From: Planctomycetota bacterium
Lineage (GTDB): Bacteria; Planctomycetota; Planctomycetia; Pirellulales; Lacipirellulaceae
Length of the DNA stretch: 64,000 nucleotides
Assembly: GCA_013152205.1 (NCBI GenBank)
Contig: JAADGV010000019.1
Coordinates: 28,939 to 92,938, forward strand
Direction: 5' to 3'
Made by a program: the position numbers and the translations under genes. Below the pieces are notes generated by a model. It was not told the DNA's origin and ran no database searches. It was given only the letters and a program-made list of their open reading frames with translations. Positions 9,919-17,683 of this stretch are shown here, in pieces (the first letter of the stretch is position 1; every line of letters starts with the position of its first letter).

Positions 9919-10119
9919 ATGAAGATGCTTTGCGAACAGTTTTCGAGCTGCGACGATCTAGACAGTGACTTTACGGGAGTTGCAGTCTCCCAACGAGAGC
10001 GTAAGAAAGACACAGCGTCCGCTCCCCGTAGTCGTTCAAAGAAGCGGACCAGCCGCAAACGTGGCGGCCCAACTTCCATAGTCGGCATTTCCCACCGCCG
10101 CCTACGCCACTGGTCTTAG
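9919..10119 (+). CDS. Small basic protein, 66 aa
   Basis: The ATG is preceded at 8 bases by GAGGAG, a strong ribosome-binding site. The N-terminal half is acidic and contains two Cys; the C-terminal half is very basic (RSRSKKRTSRKRGG) and ends 'GISHRRLRHWS'. A basic tail with GG followed by HRR and a Trp-rich end resembles small planctomycete proteins of unknown function. It may bind nucleic acid, which is only a guess from its charge. Confidence 0.5.
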   Translation: MKMLCEQFSSCDDLDSDFTGVAVSQRERKKDTASAPRSRSKKRTSRKRGGPTSIVGISHRRLRHWS

Positions 10120-10213
10120 TGGGCATTTCAATCGACGTTGCACGTCTTCTGATTATTCAAAGTGAAAACGCAGGCAAAACAAGGCCCGCGAATCACTTGA
10201 TCCCAAAGTGGAT

Positions 10214-10273
10214 TCGTCAGCGGTGTCGGCTGCGACATCCTCCCGCTGAACACTCTTGCGAACAGAAAAAGGC
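10214..10273. repeat. Dispersed repeat R3, copy 1
   Basis: CAGCGGTGTCGGCTGCGACA, then TCCTCCCGC, AACACTCTTGCG and AACAGAAAAA. It matches copies at 54543-54601, 60049-60105 and 63085-63142 along about 58 bp. Its presence shows that DNA left of 10346 is native chromosome. Confidence 0.65.
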
Positions 10274-10345
10274 AAGATGCTCTGTTGGGGTGTGCGCCAG
10301 AAAAGCGACAGGCCGCCCACATGTGGATTTCTAGCGACAGAATCT

Positions 10346-10420
10346 GTGACAAAGCAAAATCGATCGACGTAAGTCAGTATCCCCGGCTGGATTCGAACCA
10401 GCAACCTTCGGCTTCGGAGG
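10346..10420 (-). other. Island left end: displaced 3' half of tRNA-Arg (att site)
   Basis: Positions 10346-10385 are identical over 40 bp to 18804-18843, covering the tRNA 3' acceptor strand and 31 bp beyond. Positions 10403-10420 are identical over 18 bp to 18861-18878, the anticodon arm. Between them lies a complete but different T-arm (GCTGG/CCAGC in place of ACAGG/CCTGT). The D-arm and 5' acceptor strand are absent: after 10420 the sequence diverges. This is the expected scar of tyrosine-integrase insertion into the tRNA anticodon region. Confidence 0.8.
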
Positions 10421-10627
10421 TTCGCCTGACTGGCGTGTAATGGCCAGTCGAAAATGCAGTGAGGATAACAAGTTACAACCGAACGGCGAGTCTTTCACGC
10501 TCACCAACAATGCCCGTAGATTACACGATTTACAACGCTTTGCAATCGGTTCTGTGACAAATCCTACACAGCCACTCACGGACTAACCTTCATGCCCAAC
10601 GCAGGGGCGTACTTGAGAGAAGTGATA

Positions 10628-11071
10628 ATGCCATCAGCGATGAACGACATCAAACCGACTCAACCCAACCGAATCTATATGGACACCATACAAAGTGAAC
10701 TCAACGGGGCCATTGTCGCTAATCTGTTCAAGGAAGATATGACGGGCGAACTGCCATTACGAAATCAACGATGTCCACAGCGAGTACGATTTTAGACGTT
10801 TGATAACAGAGAGAATCGAATCTTCTGGAAGATTGATTATTATGACAAACAGCTCAAGTTCGGATCGGACGCCCTAGCAAATCCTGATGAGACAATTCGA
10901 GTTCTGACAATCATGCTCGTCGAAGAATACGGAGCATGTCAGTGTCGAAGAAATCCTTTCGATTTCAGTGGGCCGGTTGAAACAAGGAAGTGGCATCGGC
11001 CTCACTATTCTTCTCTGAAATTGCATAAAAAATGGACTCCATGGATGTCACAAAAGCCCGTTTTAGATTAA
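10628..11071 (+). pseudogene. DUF3768-family protein, frameshifted remnant
   Basis: The first frame reads 'SAMNDIKPTQPNRIYMDT...' and stops at 10795. A shifted frame holds 'YEINDVHSEYDF', and the first frame then resumes after the stop as 'TFDNRENRIFWKIDYYD', 'KQLKFGSDALANPDETIRVL', then 'TIMLVEEY'. This order (HDFG-like, WKIDYYD, FGS, RVLTIMLxEEY) is the DUF3768 signature. At least two indels, near 10740-10765 and about 10793, are needed. DUF3768 is found mostly on mobile elements and has no known function. It lies just inside the left island end. Confidence 0.6.
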
Positions 11072-11199
11072 AAGCGGTCCTCCCAACACTAAGAGCGATG
11101 AAACTGAGGTAGTTTCAGAATGACTTTGGTTTGGCGCCACCGAAGTCACTTGCAGATCTGCTGTTTTTTTCATCTAGGTTGTTGTTATGCGTGCCGTTC

Positions 11200-11760
11200 T
11201 CAGTAATTCGATGGTGATGCATCCGTCTTGCATACCTGCTCGAGCGCATTTGGTATCCAGCCAACGAATTGCTGTGCCGATTCGTATTTCTGAATGATCT
11301 CCTCGGCAGTGTCATTAAGCGTGTAGGCCAGGAAATTCCGGTGCACTAATTCGTTTCTGAGCCGTCCCAATTCCATAAAGCGTTTGACGCCATCCAGAAG
11401 TTGCTGGTCATTTTCTAATGCCTGCTTTGCGAAAGTAGTGAAGCCCTCTCCGAATAGTTTGAAGAATTTATTTGCGTTGTTTGAGTCCCAGGCAAAGAGA
11501 GTATGATACTGGCGATCGACCGCTTTTTGTTTGACTAACGTTACAACCATATTATTGTTATTCGATGCGTGTGAAACAAAACCGAGTAGGATCTCGCTGA
11601 TCTGCGTTTCAAATGCGCTTGCAATAGAAAGCAGTAGCGTTTTCGCGAACATTGAATCAACCGTCGAATGAAATGACGGCTGCGAGTTCTCGTCAAGAAA
11701 ACTAAGCAAGGATGTGTGCTCTTCAAAAAAAGCTTGAATGCGAGATTCTACATCGTTCAT
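11200..11760 (-). CDS. HEPN-domain protein, putative ribonuclease partner of DUF262
   Basis: A protein of 186 residues, mostly alpha-helical. It carries 'LGRLRNELVHRNFL' (about residues 131-144), which contains the HEPN catalytic motif R-N-x3-H typical of HEPN RNases. It starts 3 bp after the stop codon of the DUF262 gene on the same strand, with GAGG upstream of its ATG, so the two are almost certainly co-translated. It resembles HEPN families found next to DUF262 genes (MAE_28990/MAE_18760-like), although the exact family cannot be fixed here. Role: probable toxin or RNase effector of a defence pair. Confidence 0.65.
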   Translation of the reverse strand: MNDVESRIQAFFEEHTSLLSFLDENSQPSFHSTVDSMFAKTLLLSIASAFETQISEILLGFVSHASNNNNMVVTLVKQKAVDRQYHTLFAWDSNNANKFFKLFGEGFTTFAKQALENDQQLLDGVKRFMELGRLRNELVHRNFLAYTLNDTAEEIIQKYESAQQFVGWIPNALEQVCKTDASPSNY

Positions 11761-11763
11761 CAG

Positions 11764-12948
11764 TTAAACCTCAGACGCGAACAACTCTTTTGCTCGCCGA
11801 AGACGTGTTTCAACTTTGGTTGTACCCGTTGTATGTAACTGAGTTGCTTCGATAAACTCTTTGTCTTGGTGCAATAACTCAATCTTGCTCTCTGAAATTT
11901 CAACTAATGAAGGGTCTTGTTCTTGGATTGCGGAGGTGCAGGCCGCAACAAAGGCAGATTCAAACATCGGGACACTGAAACGATTGGTTTTCCTGTTGAA
12001 AAACATCTTTTCGGGAAGCGTTTCGCTTATAGCTAAAAACTTTTCGCCGACGATTTCCAGAAAATTGACGCGTTCGTCAGAGAATTCTTTTGCTCTCCTC
12101 GAAAACCGATTGATGAACCGCACTAGACTCGGCTTGTAGTTTTCTGAATCCAGGAGCATTGCGTAGCCGCGCACGAGAATCTCCATGTCTTTCATGTGAA
12201 GATCTGGAGCATCCACACCAAGTAGTGTTCGCCATCGAGGATCGTGATTCAACTTCGCTAGCATTCTGTAGAAATCGGAATGGTATAGCGCCATTCGGAT
12301 CTCTTGTGGTTTCAGGTTTATCCCGCCCGAATTGAGTCTATTAAATATCTCATAGATTGACGAATCGTCATCTTCTGGTCGCGTCTGTTTGATTATCACA
12401 TTTCGAATAGTACGAAGCTCGAATGTTGTCTGCAAATCTCCGAGCGTCGCATAGCTTAGTCCGTTGAGATGGTTCTCTCCACCGGCTTCGGGAACCGGCA
12501 ATCTGAGATTGAACTTCTGAAAGTACGAATCATCTTGGAAAACTTCATCCGGTATCTTACCATGCTCCAGAAACACCTCCCGAAGCTTGGATCGTATTTC
12601 CTTTCGCGGAAATCGCCCTTTGATGAAATAGTACAAGGACATCAATCGTTGTTGGCCATCAATCACCATAAAACTGTTGCGAGCCTGCTCGTACAGAAAT
12701 ATCTGTGGTATCGGCAATCCGATTATGATTGACTCGATTAGTTTGGATGCACGAGGCAAGTCCCATACATAGTTTCGTTGAAACCCTGGGATCGAGACGG
12801 CTCCAGATTCGATGAAATCATTAATCGTCTTCACATTGAAATCATTTGGCGATGCCGTAATATCGTACTCCCGCAGCGACGTGTCAACAATCTCAAGGTC
12901 ATCGTCAATCTGGTTTTCGAGTTCTTCGATACTTGTAATGGGTGGCAT
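11764..12948 (-). CDS. DUF262 (GmrSD/ParB-like) protein, putative defence sensor
   Basis: A protein of 394 residues. The N-terminal half has the DUF262 motifs 'IPGFQRNYVWD' (about 53-63), 'IPQIFLYE' and 'VIDGQQRLMSLYYF' (about 95-108, the DGQQR NTP-binding motif), then 'IYEIFNRLNSGG' (about 198-209). No DUF1524 His-Me nuclease domain follows, unlike full GmrSD type IV restriction enzymes; the partner HEPN gene may supply the nuclease instead. A good ribosome-binding site (AAGGGGAC) precedes the ATG. The DNA of this gene pair is visibly more A+T-rich than the chaperone block, in line with transfer. Confidence 0.8.
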   Translation of the reverse strand: MPPITSIEELENQIDDDLEIVDTSLREYDITASPNDFNVKTINDFIESGAVSIPGFQRNYVWDLPRASKLIESIIIGLPIPQIFLYEQARNSFMVIDGQQRLMSLYYFIKGRFPRKEIRSKLREVFLEHGKIPDEVFQDDSYFQKFNLRLPVPEAGGENHLNGLSYATLGDLQTTFELRTIRNVIIKQTRPEDDDSSIYEIFNRLNSGGINLKPQEIRMALYHSDFYRMLAKLNHDPRWRTLLGVDAPDLHMKDMEILVRGYAMLLDSENYKPSLVRFINRFSRRAKEFSDERVNFLEIVGEKFLAISETLPEKMFFNRKTNRFSVPMFESAFVAACTSAIQEQDPSLVEISESKIELLHQDKEFIEATQLHTTGTTKVETRLRRAKELFASEV

Positions 12949-13574
12949 TTGATGTCCCCTTGGTCAACCTCGGTAGATGCGTAACATTTCAATATTAAGG
13001 ATCACGATGTCGTGATTGGGTGTCAAGGAGTACGCCACGAAACAAGCATACATTCAATTTAGACGACGTATTCGGAAAGTGTCTCACTACAGAGCAATAG
13101 GCGATTCTAGGCAGCTTCCAAGGCACGTGCTGCGGTTAGCCAATCAGTTCTGCGGGCTCATGACTAGCCGCCCTGGAGCAACCAATACATGTGTAGAAAT
13201 GCTCTGGTCGAGGGTGACCCTACTGGCTTCGGTTTGTCTCCTCGCTGTCTCCAACGGAAAGGTTTTATCGTGCGTTGGTGATCACAACCGAGTTGTAAAA
13301 CGGTCATCGTGACCGTTTGGTCGGGATCGGCTGAGATTTCTGGCGCAGTCGATTTCACCGTCGTAGGTTAATGCACGCACCCAAATCCAGACGGTTTGTC
13401 TCGCTCAGGTTGCGCCACCGATGCAGATAACCGTCGTGATTACTGGACCACGGCAACAAAACCAAACCGCGCAACCCGTGGCTCCGTGTACAACGCTTTG
13501 TTATACGACAATGCTCCAGCATGTGGTCGTGACGTTCCCCCGATCTTAGTACCTGTCTAGAATGCGAACAAGCT
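12949..13574. other. Island intergenic region with an attC-like palindrome
   Basis: No convincing gene on either strand. It contains AACGGTCATCGTGACCGTTT (13296-13315), a perfect 20-bp palindrome, and a stretch at 13424-13507 that resembles an integron attC site on the minus strand. Confidence 0.45.
13424..13507 (-). repeat. attC-like imperfect palindrome
   Basis: On the minus strand it begins GTATAACAAAGCGTTGTACA, continues CACGGAGCCACGGGTTGCGC, and ends CCGTGG...GACGGTTATC. CCACGG and CCGTGG form an inner stem. This order of blocks is like planctomycete integron attC sites. The terminal R'' and R' boxes deviate from RYYYAAC and GTTRRRY, so it may be a decayed site or an unrelated palindrome. 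Confidence 0.3.
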
Positions 13575-13724
13575 TTAGTTTTTGCATCCGTTCTTATCGC
13601 ATGTAATTCTTTCCGAGGTGTTTACCCAATGTTGTGGCTTTTCTTTGGTATCAAAGCCACATCCGGTTTGAGCTCCCTTGGTACCTTGGTGAACTTCTCC
13701 AGTCGGTGTGTGTTTTACGGCCAT
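13575..13724 (-). CDS. Small Cys-containing protein, 49 aa
   Basis: Starts MAVKHTPTGEVHQGTKG with AGGAGA 7 bases upstream of the ATG. It holds GCGFDTKEKPQHWVNTSERI, then TCDKNGCKN: one Cys in the middle and two at the end, with the pattern CG...P.HWV.T...TC...C seen in small hypothetical zinc-binding-like proteins of phages and mobile elements. A longer in-frame ORF reaches 13853 but the SD decides for this start. Function unknown. Confidence 0.55.
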   Translation of the reverse strand: MAVKHTPTGEVHQGTKGAQTGCGFDTKEKPQHWVNTSERITCDKNGCKN

Positions 13725-14534
13725 GTCATTGTCTCCTAAAAAAGGGGGGGTGATGCCAGGAATTCGTCCGGCTATCTTGCCTAACGAATCGCATTCTACC
13801 GCATACAAGCATTCGAGCAAAAATAATTTACAATCGGTCTCGTGCGGAAGCATATGTCACAAGTGTGCTTTCCAGACGAATTGCACCATACTATCGATCA
13901 CAGGTTGTTGTGACTCGACGGAGTCTGAGTAAGCTACGTCGACTTGCCCCACCGAAGCCATTTCAGACAGATGCCAGGTCTGCGCAGGTTCAACTCCAGA
14001 CGACACGGTTAGCGCGTGCCCTTGGGGCATCACAAGGTGCGTATCACCTGCTACGAGTCGCAGAAGCCCGGCTATGTGCAGCCGGGAGGCTTGATAGGCG
14101 AACTGACTCTTGGAAAGTCTGTTTATTCCGCGCAAGTACAGCCGTTCAGGCGATTGAAACCGACAAGCCTGTTCAAGAGATCGACTACTGCAAGCTAAGA
14201 GAACAACTTCTCAAGGACGACTAGGTGATTGTCTGGCAGGATTAAGCTGGGCTATCGCACATACTCTAGTAGTCGGACGACGCAAAATGATGCTCCTACG
14301 GATGAAATTTTTTTTGAGCTAGGGTCTTTCGGCTCTACTACCTTGTTGCTTTCTTTGTGAAACGTACATAGGCGCAAAAGTTGCTCTTAAAAAGTAGCGA
14401 AGCCTATTTTATATTTTTTTGATATGTTCGGCACCCTACAGCTAACGCAATTTTCATAAAGGCTACAAACCTTGGAGGAATTACAATTCTTAAAGGGCAA
14501 ATATACCAAATCGCTAATTACAAGGAAATTACTT
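13725..14534. other. Region without a convincing intact gene; possible decayed ORF
   Basis: Two overlapping plus-strand frames between about 13865 and 14224 hold codon-like fragments, for instance 'HKVRITCYESQKPGYVQPGG' in one frame and 'PVQEIDYCKLREQLLKDD' followed by a stop in another. Joined by a frameshift near 14150 they could be the remains of one gene. I do not recognise the product. The stretch 14240-14470 is A+T-rich and probably holds the promoter of the next gene. Confidence 0.35.
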
Positions 14535-15524
14535 GTGAATGGAACGCTAAATGCGGGGGCCGTAGACAAACCGCCTTTTCTAGTCGCTTTTGCTCAATTG
14601 GCGGTGACAACTGCCGAACCCGTGTACGAACTTCTCCGACTAGTGATTTCAGAGGACCCAAGAATTCGGGGGCCATGGCCATCAGAACATCCTGGTTGGC
14701 TAGCATTGTACGGAAATCACCGCACTATGCGCCGTGGCATTCTGGCTGCAGTAGGGATTAAGCCACAACGAGCAGATTCATTCGAATACACTCTCGATTG
14801 TTTGGCGTGGATGGGTCGTGCAGATAGTGAGCTAGTGAGAAGCGTTTTTCAAGAATTGACGACTGCCGACTGGGAACGTGGCTTTAAGAATGGCAGGAGG
14901 TTGGGCAGCTTGCTTACGAAAAAATATGATGAAGAGATGGCGGGCGTTCCCGGCGGTGGGGTCTTTGGCAAGGTGAAAGGGCACCAATTCATAGCCAATT
15001 TGCATGTGAGATTCTTCCTGAAAGTCGCCTTTCCTTGCTGGTTTCTTTACGGGAAGTGGCCCAGTCGCATGCTTTCCGAAGCCACACGAAGAGCAAAGCC
15101 AAATTGGAAAATGCTGGAGAACCTTGTACGTCTTGATAAATGTGTAGTGCATCACCGCAGAGTTGTGTGGCTTCTAAGTGATGCCCCAAAACGAATCCGA
15201 CAGCTTGCAAGGGGACGGGTTTCTAAAGGAATCAACAAGCATCCGAGAAGGCTCAGTCGAAAAACGGTCAAGTACCAAATAGCAAGATTGCTGTCGCGAA
15301 TATCGGAGCGATTTGGGTGTCGGATGAAGGAACCCGAAATTCGAGAACTATTTAATGCCACAAATAGCATCCAACAGGGGGCATTAGTGGATCCCGACAT
15401 GCCCGTCTCAAGCGAAGCACTTTCTAAAGCAATTCAGCGAGAACCCTTGTTTTGGAGTCTGCTTCCTAAACCGGACACGAAAATCTTAGAAGCTGTCCGG
15501 GCGCTTCGGGAGAAGCTTGTCTAA
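14535..15524 (+). CDS. Unknown protein upstream of rep, about 329 aa
   Basis: I place the start at GTG 14535 because AAGGA lies 8 bases upstream; a TTG at 14472 is also in frame but sits inside its own GGAGG. The protein is basic in its C-terminal half, with RRLSRKTVKYQIARLLSRIS as a possible DNA-binding helix region, and has no membrane segment or known catalytic motif. It is 9 bp upstream of the Rep initiator and is probably part of the element's replication or transfer module. I do not recognise the family. Confidence 0.6.
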   Translation: MNGTLNAGAVDKPPFLVAFAQLAVTTAEPVYELLRLVISEDPRIRGPWPSEHPGWLALYGNHRTMRRGILAAVGIKPQRADSFEYTLDCLAWMGRADSELVRSVFQELTTADWERGFKNGRRLGSLLTKKYDEEMAGVPGGGVFGKVKGHQFIANLHVRFFLKVAFPCWFLYGKWPSRMLSEATRRAKPNWKMLENLVRLDKCVVHHRRVVWLLSDAPKRIRQLARGRVSKGINKHPRRLSRKTVKYQIARLLSRISERFGCRMKEPEIRELFNATNSIQQGALVDPDMPVSSEALSKAIQREPLFWSLLPKPDTKILEAVRALREKLV

Positions 15525-15533
15525 GATTCCGGC

Positions 15534-16988
15534 ATGTGTTCGGAATCCTCTCAATTTGAACCCCAAGAACCGTCGCCCGGGCGAGCACCGCACCGGCCGG
15601 CCGGTAGGCCGGGCGGAGCACAGCCCAAGAGCGACGGCACGCGGCACAGAGAAGAGGTGGTGGGAAGGGGGTCTGGGGGAACGGCGGGGGGGCCCCCAGC
15701 ATTCGACGCAAGTGGCGTTAAAGACTCCGCCATTGTTTTCACTTCAGACGCAGGGAATCGAGAGGGGGAGCCTAGTAACACCCCCTCTCAGAAAACCACT
15801 ACCGGTGGAGAAGACTGGCTCTCAGTCAATTTCTATGTTGACTTCTCCGACTTCGACGAACTGTCAGAACAGCTAAATCTGGCTCAAGCTGCCGCTGTCG
15901 ATCTTGATAGCAAAGGCAGCTCTGATGAGACGCCCGTGTTTCACGACGAAATCGAACTCTGTGGAATTCGGTTCATCGTCGCACCACGTGGAGCCCGTCT
16001 AGGTGGTGGCAGAAAAGCACTCGGCATGAAGTGGCGACTACAGAGCGAACACGGCCTGTCAGTCCTCATCGCAAACATGCCAGCAGCCCACAAGACGGTT
16101 CCCAACGTAAACGTAGTCGCGACGTCCCTGCCTCTTATGCAGCTAGGATTCGATGCTGCTTGGGCTCTCATGCAGGACTATGTGGAAGCCCTAGGTGGAG
16201 AACGAAGTAGAAACAAGCTTTCGCGTGTCGACGCATGTGTCGACCTTCCAGACGTCTCTGTAGAAGACTTCTGCACGCCTTTCGCAAAAGACTGGATCGT
16301 CTCTCGCGCCAGACAGCGAGACCTCTACGAGTCCGGCGTGTTCCTGAGTAGTCACAAAGCAGGCCGAATATCAACCGGGTTTGCCGTCGGCAAGTCGCCT
16401 TTACGGCTAAGAGTGTACGACAAGCTAATAGAATCTCGCAGAAGTCCAGAAAAGCTGGCCCTTCTTGAAGCGAGGCGATGGGGCTACATGCCCGAGAAGG
16501 CTACGCGAGTAGAAATCCAACTCTCACGAGCAAAGCTCAAGCAATATGGTGTGGATACTGTCGAAGACTGGATCGCAAAGCGAGCCACAATCGTCGATCA
16601 ACTCACATGTAATTGGTTTCGGCTCACCGATGGTCCCGTCGATCGCAACCATGCTAATCGAACGCCTACGCATCCGGTGTGGAAAGAAGCTCGGGAGGCA
16701 TTTTTTCAATGGTGCAAAGGTGCTCGGAATATGGTTCTCGAACCATTACCGAAACTCCATGTGGATATGAGTAAACAGATGAAACAAATCGTCGGCATGT
16801 TCATTGGAATTTTTGCTCGTATAGGAAAGCCGATTTCTGATAACGCAATGTTTTTCCGCGAAGTTGAATTTGCAGTACGTGACATCGTCGGAAAACGAGA
16901 TATGTGTGCTGAGGTTCAGCGTAGAGCCTTAGAAACGTTTGTTAATTCTTCAACAATTGATAGGAGAGATTCAGATGACAAATTCTAG
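15534..16988 (+). CDS. Replication initiator protein (Rep_trans/phage-plasmid Rep-like)
   Basis: A protein of 484 residues. The core carries 'SRVDACVDLPDVSVEDF' (a strand with paired Asp residues, about 228-244) and 'PLRLRVYDKLIESR' (about 284-297), followed by 'ATRVEIQLSRAKLKQYGVDT'. This order (RvD..vD, lRvYdK, vRvEiqlrr) is that of replication initiation factors of the Rep_trans type in plasmids, filamentous phages and integrative elements. Such proteins nick the origin for rolling-circle replication. The first 85 residues are low-complexity and encoded by an unusually G+C-rich stretch. The next gene overlaps its end by 14 bp. Confidence 0.75.
   Translation: MCSESSQFEPQEPSPGRAPHRPAGRPGGAQPKSDGTRHREEVVGRGSGGTAGGPPAFDASGVKDSAIVFTSDAGNREGEPSNTPSQKTTTGGEDWLSVNFYVDFSDFDELSEQLNLAQAAAVDLDSKGSSDETPVFHDEIELCGIRFIVAPRGARLGGGRKALGMKWRLQSEHGLSVLIANMPAAHKTVPNVNVVATSLPLMQLGFDAAWALMQDYVEALGGERSRNKLSRVDACVDLPDVSVEDFCTPFAKDWIVSRARQRDLYESGVFLSSHKAGRISTGFAVGKSPLRLRVYDKLIESRRSPEKLALLEARRWGYMPEKATRVEIQLSRAKLKQYGVDTVEDWIAKRATIVDQLTCNWFRLTDGPVDRNHANRTPTHPVWKEAREAFFQWCKGARNMVLEPLPKLHVDMSKQMKQIVGMFIGIFARIGKPISDNAMFFREVEFAVRDIVGKRDMCAEVQRRALETFVNSSTIDRRDSDDKF
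15573..15712. other. G+C-rich palindromic segment within the 5' end of rep
   Basis: Inside an otherwise moderate-G+C element, this segment is extremely G+C-rich. It contains CCGGCCGGCCGGTAGGCCGG (15594-15613) and a hairpin CTGGGGG/CCCCCAG (15673-15699). It encodes the low-complexity N-terminus of Rep. It could be the double-strand origin where Rep nicks; that is inference. Confidence 0.4.
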
Positions 16989-17220
16989 CCAAAATAGTTT
17001 CGTCGATGCCGATTACGAAGACCCGTTTCGACCGCCTACCGGTTCACGTCCCATCAAATGTGAACACTGCGGTGAAACCTATGAGTCAAAGGAAATGTTT
17101 TGGGATTCTGAATACGAGATTTGGGTATGTCGCAACTGGCCTAAATGCAGTGGGGCAGGCTATGGCGTAGACATCCACGACGTGGCGAATCCTTCAAGCA
17201 AAGGAGAGTCCCCAACGTGA
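16975..17220 (+). CDS. Small zinc-ribbon protein A, 81 aa
   Basis: The ATG overlaps the end of rep and is preceded by AGGAGA. Sequence features: CEHCGETYESKEMFW, then WVCRNWPKCSGAGYG, giving four Cys in a zinc-ribbon arrangement. The second half of the ribbon (C-N-W-P-K-C-S-G) resembles topoisomerase-type C4 zinc ribbons. A paralogue follows directly. Probably a nucleic-acid binding accessory of the element; function not known. Confidence 0.65.
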   Translation: MTNSSQNSFVDADYEDPFRPPTGSRPIKCEHCGETYESKEMFWDSEYEIWVCRNWPKCSGAGYGVDIHDVANPSSKGESPT

Positions 17221-17459
17221 GACAGGACGATTCAAGAGGATTTTGGAATACCGGCCTAAATCGAATGATTGAGCCACAGCACTGGTCAAAACTGGTGCAT
17301 TGCAAAAAGTGTGATGAAATCTATCAGTCGGAAGAGTTGGTCTATTGCAGGATGCGTGGCGTATGGGTTTGTCGAGCTTCGCCAAAATGTCGCGGGGCTC
17401 ACGAAGATATTCAACTGGTCGAAGAGGAAGGCGAAAAGGGAGAAGGCCAATCATGCTGA
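17217..17459 (+). CDS. Small zinc-ribbon protein B, 80 aa
   Basis: The GTG start overlaps the TGA stop of the preceding gene (GTGA). It has the same arrangement as its neighbour: 'LVHCKKCDEIYQSEELVYC' and 'VWVCRASPKCRGAHEDIQLV', with ribbon Cys pairs CKKC and CRASPKC. The two genes probably arose by tandem duplication. The stop overlaps the start of the excisionase-like gene, so rep, both ribbon genes and xis read as one operon. Confidence 0.65.
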   Translation: MRQDDSRGFWNTGLNRMIEPQHWSKLVHCKKCDEIYQSEELVYCRMRGVWVCRASPKCRGAHEDIQLVEEEGEKGEGQSC

Positions 17460-17683
17460 CGGTTAAGGAAGTAGCCAAGCGGCTCAAAGTGAGCGCGACG
17501 TGCGTTTACCAGCTGATCGAAAAAGGGAGTCTCGCCTGCCATCGTATCGGAATAGGGCGAGGAACTATTCGCATAGGCGAAACCGATCTATCAGCATTCC
17601 TAGACAGTTGCCGAGAAGAATGGAGCGAGGGAAGACAAGCCTCCCCTCGCTCTGAACGGAAACTAAAGCATCTCAAGCATTAA
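17453..17683 (+). CDS. Excisionase-like helix-turn-helix protein
   Basis: A protein of 76 residues starting 'MLTVKEVAKRLKVSATCVYQ' and continuing 'LIEKGSLACHRIGIGRG', 'IRIGETDLSAFLDSC'. This is the MerR-like winged HTH of the excisionase/AlpA family (helix_turn_helix_17 type). It overlaps the previous stop (ATGCTGA) and converges with the integrase gene, overlapping it by 11 bp at the 3' ends. Role: directionality factor of the integrase or a regulator of the element. Confidence 0.8.
   Translation: MLTVKEVAKRLKVSATCVYQLIEKGSLACHRIGIGRGTIRIGETDLSAFLDSCREEWSEGRQASPRSERKLKHLKH

Noticed and set aside
10378..10420. A functional tRNA at the left island end
   Set aside because: It has T-arm and anticodon arm but no D-arm or 5' acceptor strand; a remnant only.
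15551..15781. ORFs in other frames across the G+C-rich start of rep
   Set aside because: High G+C removes stop codons in all frames there; the rep frame is the only one with a recognisable continuation.
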